Below are positions 1 through 8,072 of a stretch of DNA of 17,632 bases, piece after piece. Source of the DNA: JAYEJB01 sp034716415 (GTDB lineage: Bacteria > Patescibacteriota > Patescibacteriia > SG8-24); contig JAYEJB010000018.1 in NCBI GenBank assembly GCA_034716415.1, positions 1 to 17,632 of the forward strand. Direction: 5' to 3'. The notes under the pieces were generated by a model that ran no database searches, was not told the DNA's origin, and saw only the letters and a list, made by a program, of their open reading frames with translations. The translations under genes and the position numbers were made by a program. Numbering within the stretch: position 1 is the first letter of the stretch; the number at the start of each line of letters is the position of its first letter.

Positions 1-19
1 CTCTTGGCATGAAATTTCC

Positions 20-224
20 AGAGCGAATGCGAACCACCCTAAGACCGGTTCGCCACGCGGAAGGACCCCCTGGTCCGCCACAGAAAGATGTTACCAGAGC
101 GAAGCGAAGCTCCCTAGGAGCGGTCAGAGTCGACGGAGGACCCCCTGGTCCGCCACAGCAACAGAGCGAAGCGAACCACCCTAAGACCGGTCATCTGCGG
201 TGGACCCCCCCTGGTCCGCCACAG
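20..224. repeat. Three-unit ~70-bp intergenic repeat with hairpin core
   Basis: Three imperfect units lie upstream of lon. Each carries a block starting CAGAGCGAA (at 20, 94 and 162), followed by a block GGACCCCCTGGTCCGCCACAG (63-83, 138-158, and 202-224 with two extra C). Units 1 and 3 also share the segment CCACCCTAAGACCGGT. The core GGACC-CCCT-GGTCC can fold into a 5-bp hairpin in every unit. The frame across it reads GPPGPPQ three times, but the repeat occurs at DNA level and the frame has no ribosome-binding site or other protein-like features, so I treat it as non-coding. Function unknown; it may be a dispersed intergenic repeat or part of the lon leader. Confidence 0.75.
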
Positions 225-256
225 AAAGTACCTGTTAGAAATTAGACACCACATAT

Positions 257-2653
257 ATGAACGGAAACGAAAGCAAGGATTTTTTGCACGAGTTCTTCGG
301 CGGCAGGAAAAAGAAGGAGGCCCCGCTGATCTCCCTGCGCGACACCGTGGTCTTTCCGCGTGTCGCTCTTCCGATCGTGGTCAAGAGGGATGCGTCGGTG
401 AAGGCGCTCGAGGCGGCGATGAAACATGGGCGTACGGTGGCACTGGTCGCGCAAAAGGATCCGGATGTAGACAGTCCCGCCAAGGATCAGCTTTACGAAG
501 TCGGATCATTGGCCAAGGTCCGTGAACTCGTGCGGCAGGATGACGGGACGATCCGGGTGCTCGTCGAAGGCCTGGCTCGGGTGCGTATCGTGTCGATGCC
601 GAAGCAGGAACCCTACATCAGAGTAGCGGTCGAACCGATTATCGATCCCGCGATCAAAAAGACGGAGCGCATCGAAGCGTTGACCTACAGCGTCCTCAAT
701 CAGTTCAGGCGCGTGGTGAACATGGGCGCCAACGTCTCGTTCGACGTGTTGCTGGTCATCCTGAACATGAGCGATCCGTGGTTGTTGGGTGATCTCATCG
801 CGGCGAACGTCGAGATGAACGTCGCGGAGAAACAGGCCGTACTCGAATCATCGGTCGTGGAGGAGAAGCTGGACAGGGTCAGCAAGGCGCTTGGCCGGCA
901 GATCAAGGTGCTGCAGATGGCGTCGAAGATCCAGGCCGAGACCGGCAAAGAACTCGACAAGATGCAGAGGGAGGTGTTCCTGCGCGAACAGATGAAGTCT
1001 ATCGAGAAGGAGTTGGAGTCGATGGGGGGCAGGGTCGAGGACGACCATCTCAAGGAGAGGATCGATGCGGCCGATATGCCGGACGAGGTCAAGGAGAAAG
1101 CACTCAAGGAATATCGGCGTCTGCAGGCGATGCCGTCGTTCAGTCCCGAACAGTCCTATGTGCGGACGTATCTCGAATGGCTGTGTGAGATGCCGTGGAG
1201 CGTCAAAGATGAATCGGATATCGATATCAAGAAGGCCAAGGGCACCCTGGACGATGATCATTTTGGTCTCAATAAGGCTAAAGAACGTATGCTCGAGTTC
1301 CTGGCGGTGCAGAAGCTGGTCGGTAAGATGCGCGGTTCGATACTGTGTTTCGTCGGGCCGCCGGGTACGGGCAAGACCTCCATCGGCAAATCCATCGCCC
1401 GGGCGCTTGACCGTAAGTTTTTCCGGATGAGTTTGGGGGGTATCCGTGACGAGGCGGAGATACGCGGGCATCGGAGGACGTATGTCGGCGCGCTGCCCGG
1501 CCGGATCATCCAGGGGATCACCGACGTCAAGACCCGCAATCCGGTCTTCATGCTCGATGAAATCGACAAGGTCGGCGCGGATTTCCGCGGTGACCCGACA
1601 GCCGCGCTTCTCGAAGCGCTCGATCCGGAACAGAACAGCGAGTTTTCCGACCACTACCTGGAAGTGCCGTTCGACTTGTCGGACGTGATGTTCATCACGA
1701 CCGCGAACGTGCTCGACACCATTCCGCCGGCGTTGAGGGACCGCATGGAAGTGATTGAGTTCCCCGGCTACACGGAGACCGAGAAATTCAAGATCGCGCA
1801 GGGCTACCTGGTGCCGAAATCGCTGGAGAAGAACGGTCTCGGTGAGGGATCGTACGGATTCGATGAGGCTTCATTGAAGGATATCATCCGTTCGTACACG
1901 CGTGAGGCCGGCGTCCGTAACCTGGAGCGCTGTATCAGTTCCGTCTGCCGCAAGATCGCCAAGAAGACAGTCGAAGGCGAGAAGGTCAAGAAATCGGTCG
2001 GCGTGGCGGACCTGACGGGTTATCTCGGGCCGAAGCAGTTCGCGCATCTGGGAGTGGGGGACAACGACGAGGTCGGCGTGGCGAACGGGCTAGCCTGGAC
2101 CGAGACCGGTGGCGAAATACTGCAGATCGAGGCGACACGGATGCCGGGCAAGGGGAAACTGATCCTGACCGGGCACCTCGGAGACGTCATGCAGGAGTCG
2201 GCGCAGGCTGCCTTTTCATATGTAAGGTCGGCGGCGAAGTCGCTCGGAATCAAGGAAGATTTTCACAAGGAGAGCGACGTCCATATACATGTGCCGTCAG
2301 GGGCCATCCCCAAGGATGGACCGTCCGCGGGAATCGCGATGGCCACCGCGCTCATTTCGCTGTTGACCGGTTGTCGCACCTGCAGGACCGTCGGCGTGAC
2401 CGGAGAGATCACTCTCAGGGGTCGCGTACTGGAGATCGGCGGCGTGAAGGAGAAGTGTCTCGCCGCGCACCGCGCCGGACTCAAACGGATCGTCCTGCCG
2501 GAGGCGAACAGCAAGGACCTGGTCGACATACCGGACGAGGTCAAAAAAGACATGGATTTCGTCTTCGTTAAATCGATGGAGGAGGTCGTGCCGTTGGTGT
2601 TGAAACGGAGCGGGAAGCGGGAAGCGGGAAGCGGGAAGCGTTCAAAGAAATGA
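257..2653 (+). CDS. lon: ATP-dependent Lon protease
   Basis: LonA-type AAA+ serine protease, a cytosolic hexamer that unfolds and degrades misfolded and regulatory proteins. At 798 aa it is close to the usual length (E. coli about 784). The N-terminal substrate-binding domain starts at about residue 20 (PLISLRDTVVFP) and is followed by a helical coiled-coil stretch around 215-260. The AAA+ module has Walker A GPPGTGKT (367-374) and Walker B FMLDEID (431-437). The protease domain has PKDGPSAG with catalytic Ser690 and GGVKEK with catalytic Lys733; the 43-residue spacing equals the E. coli S679-K722 spacing. The ATG at 257 has no clear Shine-Dalgarno site. The extreme C-terminus (about residues 785-798, Lys/Arg/Gly/Ser-rich) is encoded by a heptanucleotide repeat and looks like an accretion on a normal Lon. 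ftsW follows after 40 bp. Confidence 0.98.
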   Translation: MNGNESKDFLHEFFGGRKKKEAPLISLRDTVVFPRVALPIVVKRDASVKALEAAMKHGRTVALVAQKDPDVDSPAKDQLYEVGSLAKVRELVRQDDGTIRVLVEGLARVRIVSMPKQEPYIRVAVEPIIDPAIKKTERIEALTYSVLNQFRRVVNMGANVSFDVLLVILNMSDPWLLGDLIAANVEMNVAEKQAVLESSVVEEKLDRVSKALGRQIKVLQMASKIQAETGKELDKMQREVFLREQMKSIEKELESMGGRVEDDHLKERIDAADMPDEVKEKALKEYRRLQAMPSFSPEQSYVRTYLEWLCEMPWSVKDESDIDIKKAKGTLDDDHFGLNKAKERMLEFLAVQKLVGKMRGSILCFVGPPGTGKTSIGKSIARALDRKFFRMSLGGIRDEAEIRGHRRTYVGALPGRIIQGITDVKTRNPVFMLDEIDKVGADFRGDPTAALLEALDPEQNSEFSDHYLEVPFDLSDVMFITTANVLDTIPPALRDRMEVIEFPGYTETEKFKIAQGYLVPKSLEKNGLGEGSYGFDEASLKDIIRSYTREAGVRNLERCISSVCRKIAKKTVEGEKVKKSVGVADLTGYLGPKQFAHLGVGDNDEVGVANGLAWTETGGEILQIEATRMPGKGKLILTGHLGDVMQESAQAAFSYVRSAAKSLGIKEDFHKESDVHIHVPSGAIPKDGPSAGIAMATALISLLTGCRTCRTVGVTGEITLRGRVLEIGGVKEKCLAAHRAGLKRIVLPEANSKDLVDIPDEVKKDMDFVFVKSMEEVVPLVLKRSGKREAGSGKRSKK
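2610..2640 (+). repeat. GCGGGAA heptamer tandem repeat in the lon 3' end
   Basis: Four consecutive copies of GCGGGAA (2610-2637) plus a partial GCG. They are read in frame as SGKREAGSGK at the C-terminus of Lon. The same heptamer, also about four copies and read as the same peptide, interrupts murD at 13302-13329. As 7 bp is not a multiple of 3, a copy-number change of one unit would shift the frame. Confidence 0.9.
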
Positions 2654-2693
2654 TCTCCTGCCTCCAGCCTCGTGCCTCCCGCCGATACAAAGC

Positions 2694-3815
2694 ATGCATA
2701 AGCCCCAAATAGACAGGAAGTTTCTCGTAACGCTCGGCATCCTGGTCGCGCTCGGTTTGGTGATGCTGACGTCCGCGTCCGGACCCATCGCATACCAGAA
2801 GTTCAGCGACGCGTACTGGTATGTCAAACATCAGCTCGCCTTCGGCCTGCTACCCGGGGCGATCCTTTTTTTCGTGACATACAATATCGATTACCGCGCC
2901 TGGAAGCGTGTCGCGCGGCCGCTGTTCTTCGTTTCGCTCGTGCTGATGCTCTTCGTGTTCGTACCGGGGATCGGAGCCGACTGGGGGACCTCAAGAAGTT
3001 GGATCAATATCGGGGGTCTCTCCCTTCAGCCCGCGGAGATCATCAAGTTCACCCTGTTGATATTCCTGGCCGCGTGGCTGGAACGGCGTACCGATGACGA
3101 TCTGCGTGATCCGTATCGCGGATTACTGCCTTTCTTGGCGGCTCTCGGTGCGGTGGCGATCCTGGTCATACTTCAGCCCGACCTCGGTAGCCTGTCGGTC
3201 ATCGTCGCCACGTCTTTCATACTGTTCTTTCTGGCCGGAGCGCCCTGGCATCATCTCGCCGGCCTGTCCGCGGCTGGTGTCGTCGCGTTGTGGCTCCTGG
3301 TAAAGAGCGCGCCATACCGCGCCGCGCGACTGATGACCTTCCTGCATCCCGAGCTCGATCCGCAGGGCGTCGGCTATCACATCAATCAGGCGTTCCTGGC
3401 GATAGGTTCGGGCGGGTTGTTCGGACTCGGACTCGGCCATTCCAGGCAGAAGTTCATGTATCTGCCCGAGGTCGTCGGTGACTCGATCTTCGCGGTCATG
3501 GCCGAAGAGCTCGGTTTCGTGATGACGCTCGCCGTACTGGTGCTGATGGTCTATTTCATACTGCGGCTGTTGCGTATCGCCAAGAGCTGTTCGGACGGAT
3601 TCGGCCGTCTGTTCGTGGCCGGTGTGGCCGGGTGGATGTTTTCGCAGATGTTGCTGAACATCGGTTCGATGATCGGCCTGTTCCCGATGACCGGCCTGCC
3701 TCTGCCGTTCGTCAGTTACGGCGGAACGGCCCTGATGGTGCTTCTTGCCGCCATGGGCGTGGTCGCCAACATATCTAAGCAGCACGCGCCGGCCATAAGG
3801 CGTGTCAGGAAATGA
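2694..3815 (+). CDS. ftsW: SEDS-family peptidoglycan glycosyltransferase FtsW
   Basis: Polytopic inner-membrane protein of the FtsW/RodA/SpoVE family, which polymerises lipid II into glycan strands at the division site with a partner class B PBP. At 373 aa it has about ten hydrophobic segments. Family signatures are SWINIGGLSLQPAEIIK (102-118), QPDLGS (161-166), and the extracytoplasmic loop VGDSIFAVMAEELG (261-274) with Asp263 at the place of the essential SEDS aspartate. GLFPMTGLPLPFVSYGG (328-344) is the C-terminal signature. FtsW is preferred over RodA because murG follows directly, but sequence alone does not separate them fully. The N-terminus before the first helix is only about ten residues. 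The TGA stop overlaps the murG ATG (ATGA), implying translational coupling. Confidence 0.95.
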   Translation: MHKPQIDRKFLVTLGILVALGLVMLTSASGPIAYQKFSDAYWYVKHQLAFGLLPGAILFFVTYNIDYRAWKRVARPLFFVSLVLMLFVFVPGIGADWGTSRSWINIGGLSLQPAEIIKFTLLIFLAAWLERRTDDDLRDPYRGLLPFLAALGAVAILVILQPDLGSLSVIVATSFILFFLAGAPWHHLAGLSAAGVVALWLLVKSAPYRAARLMTFLHPELDPQGVGYHINQAFLAIGSGGLFGLGLGHSRQKFMYLPEVVGDSIFAVMAEELGFVMTLAVLVLMVYFILRLLRIAKSCSDGFGRLFVAGVAGWMFSQMLLNIGSMIGLFPMTGLPLPFVSYGGTALMVLLAAMGVVANISKQHAPAIRRVRK

Positions 3816-4879
3816 ATATGCGAGTGCTTTTTTCCGGAGGTGGGACATTAGGATCGGTGACGCCGCTTTTAGCCGTGTCCGAGGCGTTACATGAGATGAA
3901 TCACGGGACGGAGTTCCTCTGGATCGGCACGGATGCCGGTCCCGAACGGGAATCGGTCGAGCGGCATAGCATCGAGTTTCGCGCCGTCACCTCCGGTCGG
4001 TTACGCCGGTTTTTCACGCTGAATAATCTGCTGACCCCGTTTCTCGTGTTGAAAGGGATGTTCGAAGTGCTGTCGATCCTGCGCGAATGGCGGCCGGACG
4101 TCGTGGTAAGCGCAGGAGGTTTTGTCGCCGTTCCCGTCGTTTGGGTCGCCTGGATGCTGCGTATACCGGTGCACATCCATCAGATGGACTGGCGGCCGGG
4201 ACTGGCCAACAAGCTGGCCGCGCCGTTCGCGCGTTCCGTGTCGGTCGTGTTCAAGAAATCGAAGAGCGATTTTCCTCGCAAGAAAGTGACCGTGACGGGT
4301 AATCCGGTCCGAAAGGAGATACTTTTTGGGCATACGGAGGTCGCGCGCGATAAATTCAGACTTGATATCGGAACACCGATCGTGCTGGTGTTAGGGGGAG
4401 GGACCGGTGCCATGAACCTGAACAGGCTGGTCGCCGAGGCGGCGTCGGAGATCTGTCGGAAGGCGCAGCTGATGCATCTGACCGGTGAGGGCAAACATAT
4501 CGAACTGCCCGCGGTGCTGGGTCAGTATCGGCAATACGGTTATCTCGGAGCTGACATGGGTCACGCGTTCGCGGTGGCTGATCTGGTCATCACGCGAGCC
4601 GGCATGGGAACGCTCACCGAGCTCGCCGCGTTAGGGAAACCGTCCATAGTGGTGCCGATACCCGACTCCCATCAGGAGGAGAATGCGCGCTACTTTGCCG
4701 ATAAGGGAGCGGCGATGTATTTTAAGGAGAGCCGCGGCGGAGCCGATCTTGCGGAAGAGGTCAGGCGGTTGTTGGGTGACAGTGATAAGATAATGAAGAT
4801 GGCATCTGCCATGGGATCGATCAACAATGTTGGGGCGGCCAAGGAAGTCGCGAGAATCATTTCCGGTTACATGAAATAA
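3812..4879 (+). CDS. murG: UDP-GlcNAc:lipid I N-acetylglucosaminyltransferase MurG
   Basis: GT28-family enzyme on the inner membrane face that transfers GlcNAc to lipid I, giving lipid II, the substrate of FtsW encoded just upstream. 355 aa, normal length, two Rossmann halves. Visible motifs: SGGGTLGS (8-15) in the lipid-acceptor loop, HIHQMDWRPGLAN (121-133, standing for the usual HEQNAVPGLAN), GNPVR (163-167), GGGTGA (195-200), TRAGMGTLTELAALGKPS (261-278) with Glu270 of the uridine-binding region, and the PIPDSHQEENA nucleotide-binding loop. Compared with E. coli, the N-terminal GGTGGH is GGTLGS, so the His is replaced by Ser, and HEQN is HQMD. The ATG at 3812 overlaps the ftsW stop; a second ATG lies two codons later (3818). 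Confidence 0.95.
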   Translation: MNMRVLFSGGGTLGSVTPLLAVSEALHEMNHGTEFLWIGTDAGPERESVERHSIEFRAVTSGRLRRFFTLNNLLTPFLVLKGMFEVLSILREWRPDVVVSAGGFVAVPVVWVAWMLRIPVHIHQMDWRPGLANKLAAPFARSVSVVFKKSKSDFPRKKVTVTGNPVRKEILFGHTEVARDKFRLDIGTPIVLVLGGGTGAMNLNRLVAEAASEICRKAQLMHLTGEGKHIELPAVLGQYRQYGYLGADMGHAFAVADLVITRAGMGTLTELAALGKPSIVVPIPDSHQEENARYFADKGAAMYFKESRGGADLAEEVRRLLGDSDKIMKMASAMGSINNVGAAKEVARIISGYMK

Positions 4880-4889
4880 CGAAAAGCGT

Positions 4890-7358
4890 ATGGATGAAGA
4901 AAAGAAGAACGCAGGAACTGAAACAGAGAACACGGATGAAAGAGCTGCCGGCGGCATTCCGATGTCCAACGCCGAGCTTCATCTGGAGCGGCAAAGGATG
5001 GCGGAGACATTGGAGAAGATGAAGGAGGGTGGTGAAGATGTCTCACAGACCGAAAAGTGGCTGGAGTTGATGGATAATGAGCGCGACAATACCGGAGCGA
5101 TGAAGAGGAAATTCTTCGGTCTTGAAATGCAGGCGCTGTTGAGTCGAAAGGAAATGGTCGAGGAGGTGGGGGAGTTGAGGCACAAGATGCTCGGCGCAAC
5201 GGAACCACGCCCTATCCCGAGACTCGAGTTCGACGAGAGCGGCAATATCAAGATTCCGGAAGGTGAGAATCAGAGTTTCGTGTTCGTCAACATGGGCGAG
5301 CTCGACCGTTTCAATAAGGAGGGTGGTGGTCATGAGGCTGGAGACCGGGCCCTGCTTGATGCTCAGGCCAGGATCGAGAACACGACCAGGGACATCCTGC
5401 AGGATGCTGGTATAGAGATTCCGTTGGACCATTTCACCGTCTATCGATTCAGTGGCAATGAATTCGTGGTCAGCATCCAGGAGACAGTGGATGATGATAT
5501 CGAGAAAGAGGGGGAAGAGGAAACTCGTGAGCTGAGGGATATCATTGCCGAGACGATTACCGAGAGCGGTCCGACCGTTGAGGGGGTCAAAGAGGCGGCA
5601 CCGTTGGTAGCCACCACGATGGATCTCAGCAAGTCCGTCGACTTGTTTCATGACCTGCAGGCCGAGATGGAAGAGGGTAAGCGGATCACCGATCCGGACG
5701 TGGCGGCTCGTGAACTGTTCGGTCTGACGGCCGCGTACGCGGACCACGCGCTGGACGTGAAGAAGTTCGAAAGCCGGGTCAATAGGATATTGGACAAGAT
5801 CGATGAGGCTGACGGAGACTTAGAGAAGGTGCGACCGTTCTTCGACAACTACATGAAGAAGATGTTCACGGAAACCAAGCTGACCGATATCGAAAAATTC
5901 GCGGGTCTGGATCGAAGCCAGATACCGGATATGTCCCTGGAATACGCACGACGGAATCTGGGTAAACTATCCGATTTCGAGAACGTTGAGGCTGATGCCG
6001 TCAAGGCAGAGGCCGATAAGATAAGTGCCCGTGACGTAATCGGCACTCGAGTCAGGGATATGCGGATACCCAAATTGGAATCACGACCGGATCAAAGGGT
6101 GTCCGGTGAGTTTGCGGTCATTCCGGACAGGGCGAACGGGCAGGTGAAGCTGGATGAGATGATGGCAGAGTATATGTCCGCATCAGATGAAGAGGTGGCT
6201 TCTGGGTTCACCGAACGTGAAGCCGCGGGGCTCGACTACATGATCGAGTTCGCGCGTCGGGACCAGGGTACCGGTCTGTTGGAGCGCGGTGTTCACTACG
6301 AAGCCTTGGAAAAGGATTTTGAAGATGGGAATGACGTTTCGATGTTGTTCGTCGATATGGGTTTCCTGAAATATTTCGACAAGGCGGGTGGGCGTGATGT
6401 CGGGAACAACGCCCTTAAGTTCGCGGCCGACCTGATGGAAAGGGCTGTTGATGAGAGTGAGATAAAGGCGACAGTCTACAGGTATGCAGGGGACGAGTTC
6501 ACCATCAAGATCGATGGTGGCGAAGAGGAAGCGAAGGTTTTCGAGGATAAGTTGAGCGAACTCAAACAGAATCTGGTCATACCACAAGGTAAGTTGGGCG
6601 ACGAGGGCGGTTATTATCCGACTGAGCTGGTGTTCAACTCAGGATTTTCCGACAGCGCGGCCGCCGAAAGCGTCTTCAGTGATCTTGAAGCGAAAAACGC
6701 GTTCACCGAGAACGATTTGGCGGATAGCGGGTATGTCCGTAACAAGAAGGCCGAGTTGATGACCATGATCGCCGATAAGGGTATAGTCGCGGAGAAGGCA
6801 GTCGGGCGTTTCAATCTTCTGATCGAAAGGATGCGTGATCAGCGATATGAGACGACCGAGGAAAGGTTGAAGGAAGTCAAATCCGACATGCCCACATCGA
6901 CGGTCATGCCGGATAATCAGACGCTGGTCGATAAGATGGATCTGGACGATGAGATGAAGAGATTCTGGACACAGACCGAACAGATGACTACCTATTCCGG
7001 CAAGGCGATTTTCACTGAGGATGGCGGTGCGAATCTGCTCAGGGTTTGGGCCGAGTCAGGTCGGTCGATCGAGGAACTGCAGAATGAGATCGAGACGTTT
7101 GTCGAGCAGGGCATCGAAGAGGCGGAGAGTGCGGAGAAGAGCAGTCGCGGTCTGCGCGACAGGCTGATCGAGATTCATGCCAGGGCGGATTACTTCGAGA
7201 AGAAGGTCGATGATATGCAGGCAAAGCTTGAAAGCACGGAGGGAAACACCAAAGCTCTCGAGGATGAGGTGGCGACGTTGAGGGGTATGCTGGATCAGGC
7301 CCATGATGAGAAGCGCCATCTGACAGAGCAGCGCAAAGTCGTCGAGGAGGCGGAGTAG
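4890..7358 (+). CDS. Tandem degenerate GGDEF-like domain protein with coiled coils
   Basis: 822 aa, highly charged, no signal peptide or membrane helix, so probably cytosolic. After a helical N-terminus (about 25-100) comes a first GGDEF-like domain: FVFVNMGELDRF (130-141), GHEAGD (147-152) and SGNEF (188-192) in place of GGDEF. A long linker of about 290 residues follows. The second domain has LFVDMGFLKYFDKAGGRDVGN (D489 at the first metal position) and AGDEF (533-537). The C-terminus (about 735-822) is heptad-rich coiled coil. The first domain has Asn134 where the metal-binding Asp belongs and an altered signature, so it is probably inactive. The second keeps more ligands but has a Gly where the second metal Asp is expected, so cyclase activity is doubtful. 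It begins 10 bp after murG. GGDEF homology is read from motifs only. Confidence 0.7.
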   Translation: MDEEKKNAGTETENTDERAAGGIPMSNAELHLERQRMAETLEKMKEGGEDVSQTEKWLELMDNERDNTGAMKRKFFGLEMQALLSRKEMVEEVGELRHKMLGATEPRPIPRLEFDESGNIKIPEGENQSFVFVNMGELDRFNKEGGGHEAGDRALLDAQARIENTTRDILQDAGIEIPLDHFTVYRFSGNEFVVSIQETVDDDIEKEGEEETRELRDIIAETITESGPTVEGVKEAAPLVATTMDLSKSVDLFHDLQAEMEEGKRITDPDVAARELFGLTAAYADHALDVKKFESRVNRILDKIDEADGDLEKVRPFFDNYMKKMFTETKLTDIEKFAGLDRSQIPDMSLEYARRNLGKLSDFENVEADAVKAEADKISARDVIGTRVRDMRIPKLESRPDQRVSGEFAVIPDRANGQVKLDEMMAEYMSASDEEVASGFTEREAAGLDYMIEFARRDQGTGLLERGVHYEALEKDFEDGNDVSMLFVDMGFLKYFDKAGGRDVGNNALKFAADLMERAVDESEIKATVYRYAGDEFTIKIDGGEEEAKVFEDKLSELKQNLVIPQGKLGDEGGYYPTELVFNSGFSDSAAAESVFSDLEAKNAFTENDLADSGYVRNKKAELMTMIADKGIVAEKAVGRFNLLIERMRDQRYETTEERLKEVKSDMPTSTVMPDNQTLVDKMDLDDEMKRFWTQTEQMTTYSGKAIFTEDGGANLLRVWAESGRSIEELQNEIETFVEQGIEEAESAEKSSRGLRDRLIEIHARADYFEKKVDDMQAKLESTEGNTKALEDEVATLRGMLDQAHDEKRHLTEQRKVVEEAE

Positions 7359-7361
7359 AGC

Positions 7362-7390
7362 TTCAACGCGGTCGATAAACGTGTTATCCT
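7362..7390 (+). promoter_or_regulatory. Possible sigma70-like promoter for the 7421 gene
   Basis: TTCAAC (7362-7367), a 17-bp spacer, then TATCCT (7385-7390). The -35 is weak (3/6) and the -10 fair (4/6). It sits in the 62-bp gap between two genes on the same strand, about 30 bp before the next ATG. Confidence 0.3.
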
Positions 7391-7420
7391 TTTCCGCGGA
7401 ATACTATTAAGTTCTAGATT

Positions 7421-7645
7421 ATGGATAATTTGACGCTTAGCGTCGAGGATCTCTATGGGGAGACCAAGGAAAAAGCCTTCAGTGAGGGCGCGTTTTCCCG
7501 CGAAGAGTGGCACGATATCATTGAGGAAGTGCTCGACGGAAAACGCGAGATGATGGAGATTGATGACGATGACGATTGGCAGTACATAATCGAGTCGCTC
7601 CAGTCGCGCTACGAGGTTTTTTCGAAGGAAGTTTCGGTGATGTAG
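7421..7645 (+). CDS. Small acidic hypothetical protein
   Basis: 74 aa, not recognised. It is strongly acidic and probably helical, with a run IDDDDDW near residue 50 and a C-terminal segment YIIESLQSRYEVFSKE that could form an amphipathic helix. The pattern (no hydrophobic core segment, no Cys, high Glu/Asp) suggests a small soluble binding or adaptor protein, but no function can be assigned. There is no Shine-Dalgarno sequence before the ATG. It is separated from the GGDEF-like gene by 62 bp containing a weak promoter candidate, so it may be read from its own start or as the tail of the lon-ftsW-murG unit. It is followed by the structured non-coding stretch before tRNA-Lys. Confidence 0.6.
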   Translation: MDNLTLSVEDLYGETKEKAFSEGAFSREEWHDIIEEVLDGKREMMEIDDDDDWQYIIESLQSRYEVFSKEVSVM

Positions 7646-7681
7646 GTCCAGTCTTGCCATGTCAGTCGCGACCGACGTGTC

Positions 7682-7710
7682 TTGTCAATCGGACCGGGTT
7701 CTGGTAGCGT
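7682..7710 (+). promoter_or_regulatory. Possible extended -10 promoter upstream of tRNA-Lys
   Basis: TTGTCA (7682-7687, 5/6 to TTGACA) is followed after 17 bp by TAGCGT (7705-7710) preceded by TGG, an extended -10 arrangement. The -10 hexamer itself is poor (3/6). It would start transcription near 7717, giving a leader of about 160 nt before the tRNA. Confidence 0.35.
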
Positions 7711-7877
7711 AGCTGTGCGTCATTAAGTGGCGAAGGGCGCGCAATCTGATACCAGTACCTTGTGCGTCCGTAGCCCCGTAAGCGGGGCGGGAAAATTTTC
7801 GGAAAAAATAAGCGAAAGCCGGTAGGCGCTCCCGGTGATGGCGACTGCGGAGAGCAGACCGTTGTCGCTTTACGGGG
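7701..7877 (+). ncRNA. Candidate structured RNA or tRNA leader
   Basis: This 427-bp interval has no credible gene apart from the tRNA. The part before the tRNA shows several compatible helices: CTGGTA (7701-7706) with TACCAG (7750-7755), enclosing a 7-bp helix 7714-7720/7737-7743 (two G-U); GCGAC (7841-7845) with GTCGC (7864-7868). A local hairpin GCCCCG/CGGGGC (7773-7778/7783-7788, loop TAAG) competes with a long-range helix CCCCGTAAGCG (7774-7784) / CGCTTTACGGGG (7866-7877, one bulged T) that reaches the first bases of tRNA-Lys. I do not recognise RNase P, tmRNA, SRP, 6S or a known riboswitch here. If the -10 candidate at 7705-7710 is real, the first helix would not be fully transcribed. 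Confidence 0.35.
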
Positions 7878-7951
7878 GCCGGTAGCTCAGTTGGTAGAGC
7901 AGCGGCCTTTTAAGCCGAAGGTCCCGGGTTCGAGCCCCGGTCGGCCTACCA
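7876..7951 (+). tRNA. tRNA-Lys (anticodon TTT), CCA encoded
   Basis: 76 nt. Acceptor stem GGGCCGG (7876-7882) pairs with TCGGCCT (7941-7947), with G-U at the first and last pair. T8-A9 is followed by D stem GCTC/GAGC with the loop AGTTGGTA. The anticodon loop is CTTTTAA (anticodon TTT) on stem GCGGC/GCCGA, in which the outermost pair is a G-A mismatch. The T arm is CCGGG-TTCGAGC-CCCGG. Discriminator A and a genomically encoded CCA finish the gene. It decodes AAA/AAG. Confidence 0.97.
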
Positions 7952-7957
7952 CGCCAT

Positions 7958-7996
7958 GAAGACCCCATCCGAAAGGACGGGATCTTCTTTATTTTT
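7958..7996 (+). terminator. Rho-independent terminator after tRNA-Lys
   Basis: A 13-position stem (7958-7970 with 7975-7987; two A-C mismatches) closed by a GAAA loop, followed by TTTATTTTT. On the opposite strand the two mismatches become G-U pairs, but no T tract follows there, so it acts on the + strand. Confidence 0.75.
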
Positions 7997-8072
7997 AGGT
8001 CGGGCCGAGGAGAGAATGGCGCGAGTAGACATGAGTCGGCTTATCTTCTAAGCTCTCGGCAAGGAGGTTTCG

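Noticed and set aside
9..245. 78-aa frame with GPPGPPQ repeats resembling a collagen-like protein
   Set aside because: The periodicity is a DNA repeat with a hairpin core whose unit lengths vary (75 and 64 bp), there is no RBS, and it ends just before lon.
7646..7875. RNase P RNA, tmRNA, SRP RNA, 6S RNA or a known riboswitch before tRNA-Lys
   Set aside because: None of the conserved core sequences that I know for these families is present.
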